This document shows positions 6,238 through 6,771 of a stretch of DNA of 6,771 nt, piece by piece. Origin of the DNA: Omnitrophica WOR_2 bacterium RIFCSPHIGHO2_01_FULL_52_10 (GTDB taxonomy: Bacteria > Omnitrophota > Gorgyraeia > Zapsychrales > Zapsychraceae); the NCBI GenBank assembly GCA_001805565.1, contig MHGM01000041.1, forward strand, positions 1 through 6,771. The letters run 5' to 3'. Each line of letters begins with the position of its first letter. Positions within the stretch are counted from its first letter, which is position 1. The position numbers and the translations under genes are program-made. The notes under the pieces are model-generated. The model had not been told where the DNA came from. It saw only the letters and a list, made by a program, of their open reading frames with translations, and ran no database searches.

Positions 6238-6771
6238 ATGAAAAAGAAAACAAAAAATAGAGTGTACGTCGGGATAGATATCGGCGGGACCAAGATCGCC
6301 GTCGGGCTGGTGGACCAGGCGGGGAAATTGTTCGCGGTCAGGAAATCCCCGACGCCCGAGGGAGGGTCGGGCCCGCGGATATTCCGTTTGGTAAAAGGGT
6401 TGATCCAGGAGTTGTTGAAAGACCAAAAGATTAACCGCGCGCGGATACGCGGGATTGGTCTGGGCGTGCCGGGGATCGTCAGGCCGGACCACCGGGACAT
6501 CCTCATCACGCCCAACGTGGGGTTGTCGGGATACCCTCTGGCCGCCCAACTGGAAAAATCTTTTAAAACCAGGGTCGTCCTGGGCAATGACGTGAACCTG
6601 GGTACGCTGGGCGAGAAGTGGTTTGGCGTTGGGAAAGGTGTCGAGAATATTATCGGGTTATTCCCCGGCACGGGTGTCGGTGGGGCGATTATTATCGATG
6701 GAAAACTCATTACCGGCTCCCAGGGGGCTGCCGGCGAGATCGGGCATATGGTCCTTGATATGCACAGCCCG
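6238..6771 (+). CDS. ROK-family sugar kinase, N-terminal part (3' end outside window)
   Basis: ROK proteins are sugar kinases (for example glucokinase, fructokinase, N-acetylmannosamine kinase) or related repressors. The first 178 residues are present and the frame is open to the window end. Visible motifs are the first phosphate loop GIDIGGTKIAVGLVD (about 12-26), LGVPGIV, the catalytic-base motif GNDVNLGTLGE (116-126, D118), the second glycine loop GTGVGGAIIIDGKL, and AGEIGHM (165-171), whose H170 is the usual first zinc ligand. The CxCGxxGCxE zinc motif would follow beyond the edge. There is no N-terminal winged-helix region, so it is a kinase rather than a ROK repressor. Glucose is the most likely substrate from the glucokinase-like motifs, but this is not proven. 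The start follows the CHAD stop by 15 nt with only a weak Shine-Dalgarno sequence, and the N-terminus is lysine-rich. Read-through from the polyP operon is possible. Confidence 0.93.
   Translation, partial: MKKKTKNRVYVGIDIGGTKIAVGLVDQAGKLFAVRKSPTPEGGSGPRIFRLVKGLIQELLKDQKINRARIRGIGLGVPGIVRPDHRDILITPNVGLSGYPLAAQLEKSFKTRVVLGNDVNLGTLGEKWFGVGKGVENIIGLFPGTGVGGAIIIDGKLITGSQGAAGEIGHMVLDMHSP

Noticed and set aside
6222..6260. Tiny open frame starting with the ATG that overlaps the CHAD stop
   Set aside because: It encodes only 12 residues, mostly Lys, Asn and Glu, and runs into the ROK gene in another frame; it looks like chance in A-rich sequence.

Overview
The window is a compact, all plus-strand stretch of bacterial chromosome. 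It holds seven protein genes, two of them cut by the window edges, and very little non-coding DNA. The ExbB/ExbD pair implies an energised, Gram-negative type envelope. The moderately high GC, the lack of close resemblance to model-organism proteins and the mix of genes would fit an uncultured lineage such as Omnitrophota. That placement is only an impression, because there is no rRNA or marker gene to test it.

Region 1 (1-1483) holds the C-terminal part of a DEAD-box RNA helicase, then a MotA/TolQ/ExbB-family proton-channel protein and an ExbD/TolR-family partner. The three are closely spaced (21-nt gap, then a 26-nt overlap) and may be co-transcribed. No TonB or TolA gene follows.

Region 2 (1484-1632) is the longest intergenic stretch after the 5' genes. 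It carries four TCAC-centred repeats spaced exactly 11 bp apart, directly upstream of AT-rich -10-like sequence. This is the layout of a Pho box, so the downstream genes are probably induced by phosphate starvation.

Region 3 (1633-6222) is a polyphosphate module: a Ppx/GppA-family protein with a C-terminal HD-type domain, a complete polyphosphate kinase (PPK1) starting 4 nt after it, and a CHAD-domain protein, a family known to bind polyphosphate. The Ppx-like protein lacks the catalytic Glu motif and has HN instead of HD in its second domain, so it may sense or bind polyphosphate or a nucleotide rather than hydrolyse polyphosphate. Between ppk1 and the CHAD gene lies a roughly 100-bp palindromic element with mutually exclusive pairings. 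One arm contains the ribosome-binding site of the CHAD gene.

Region 4 (6238-6771) is the N-terminal part of a ROK-family sugar kinase, 15 nt after the CHAD gene and open at the window end.

The best candidates for something not yet described are the combination of a Pho-box-controlled polyP module with an apparently inactivated exopolyphosphatase homologue, and the structured repeat that could tune CHAD expression relative to PPK1.
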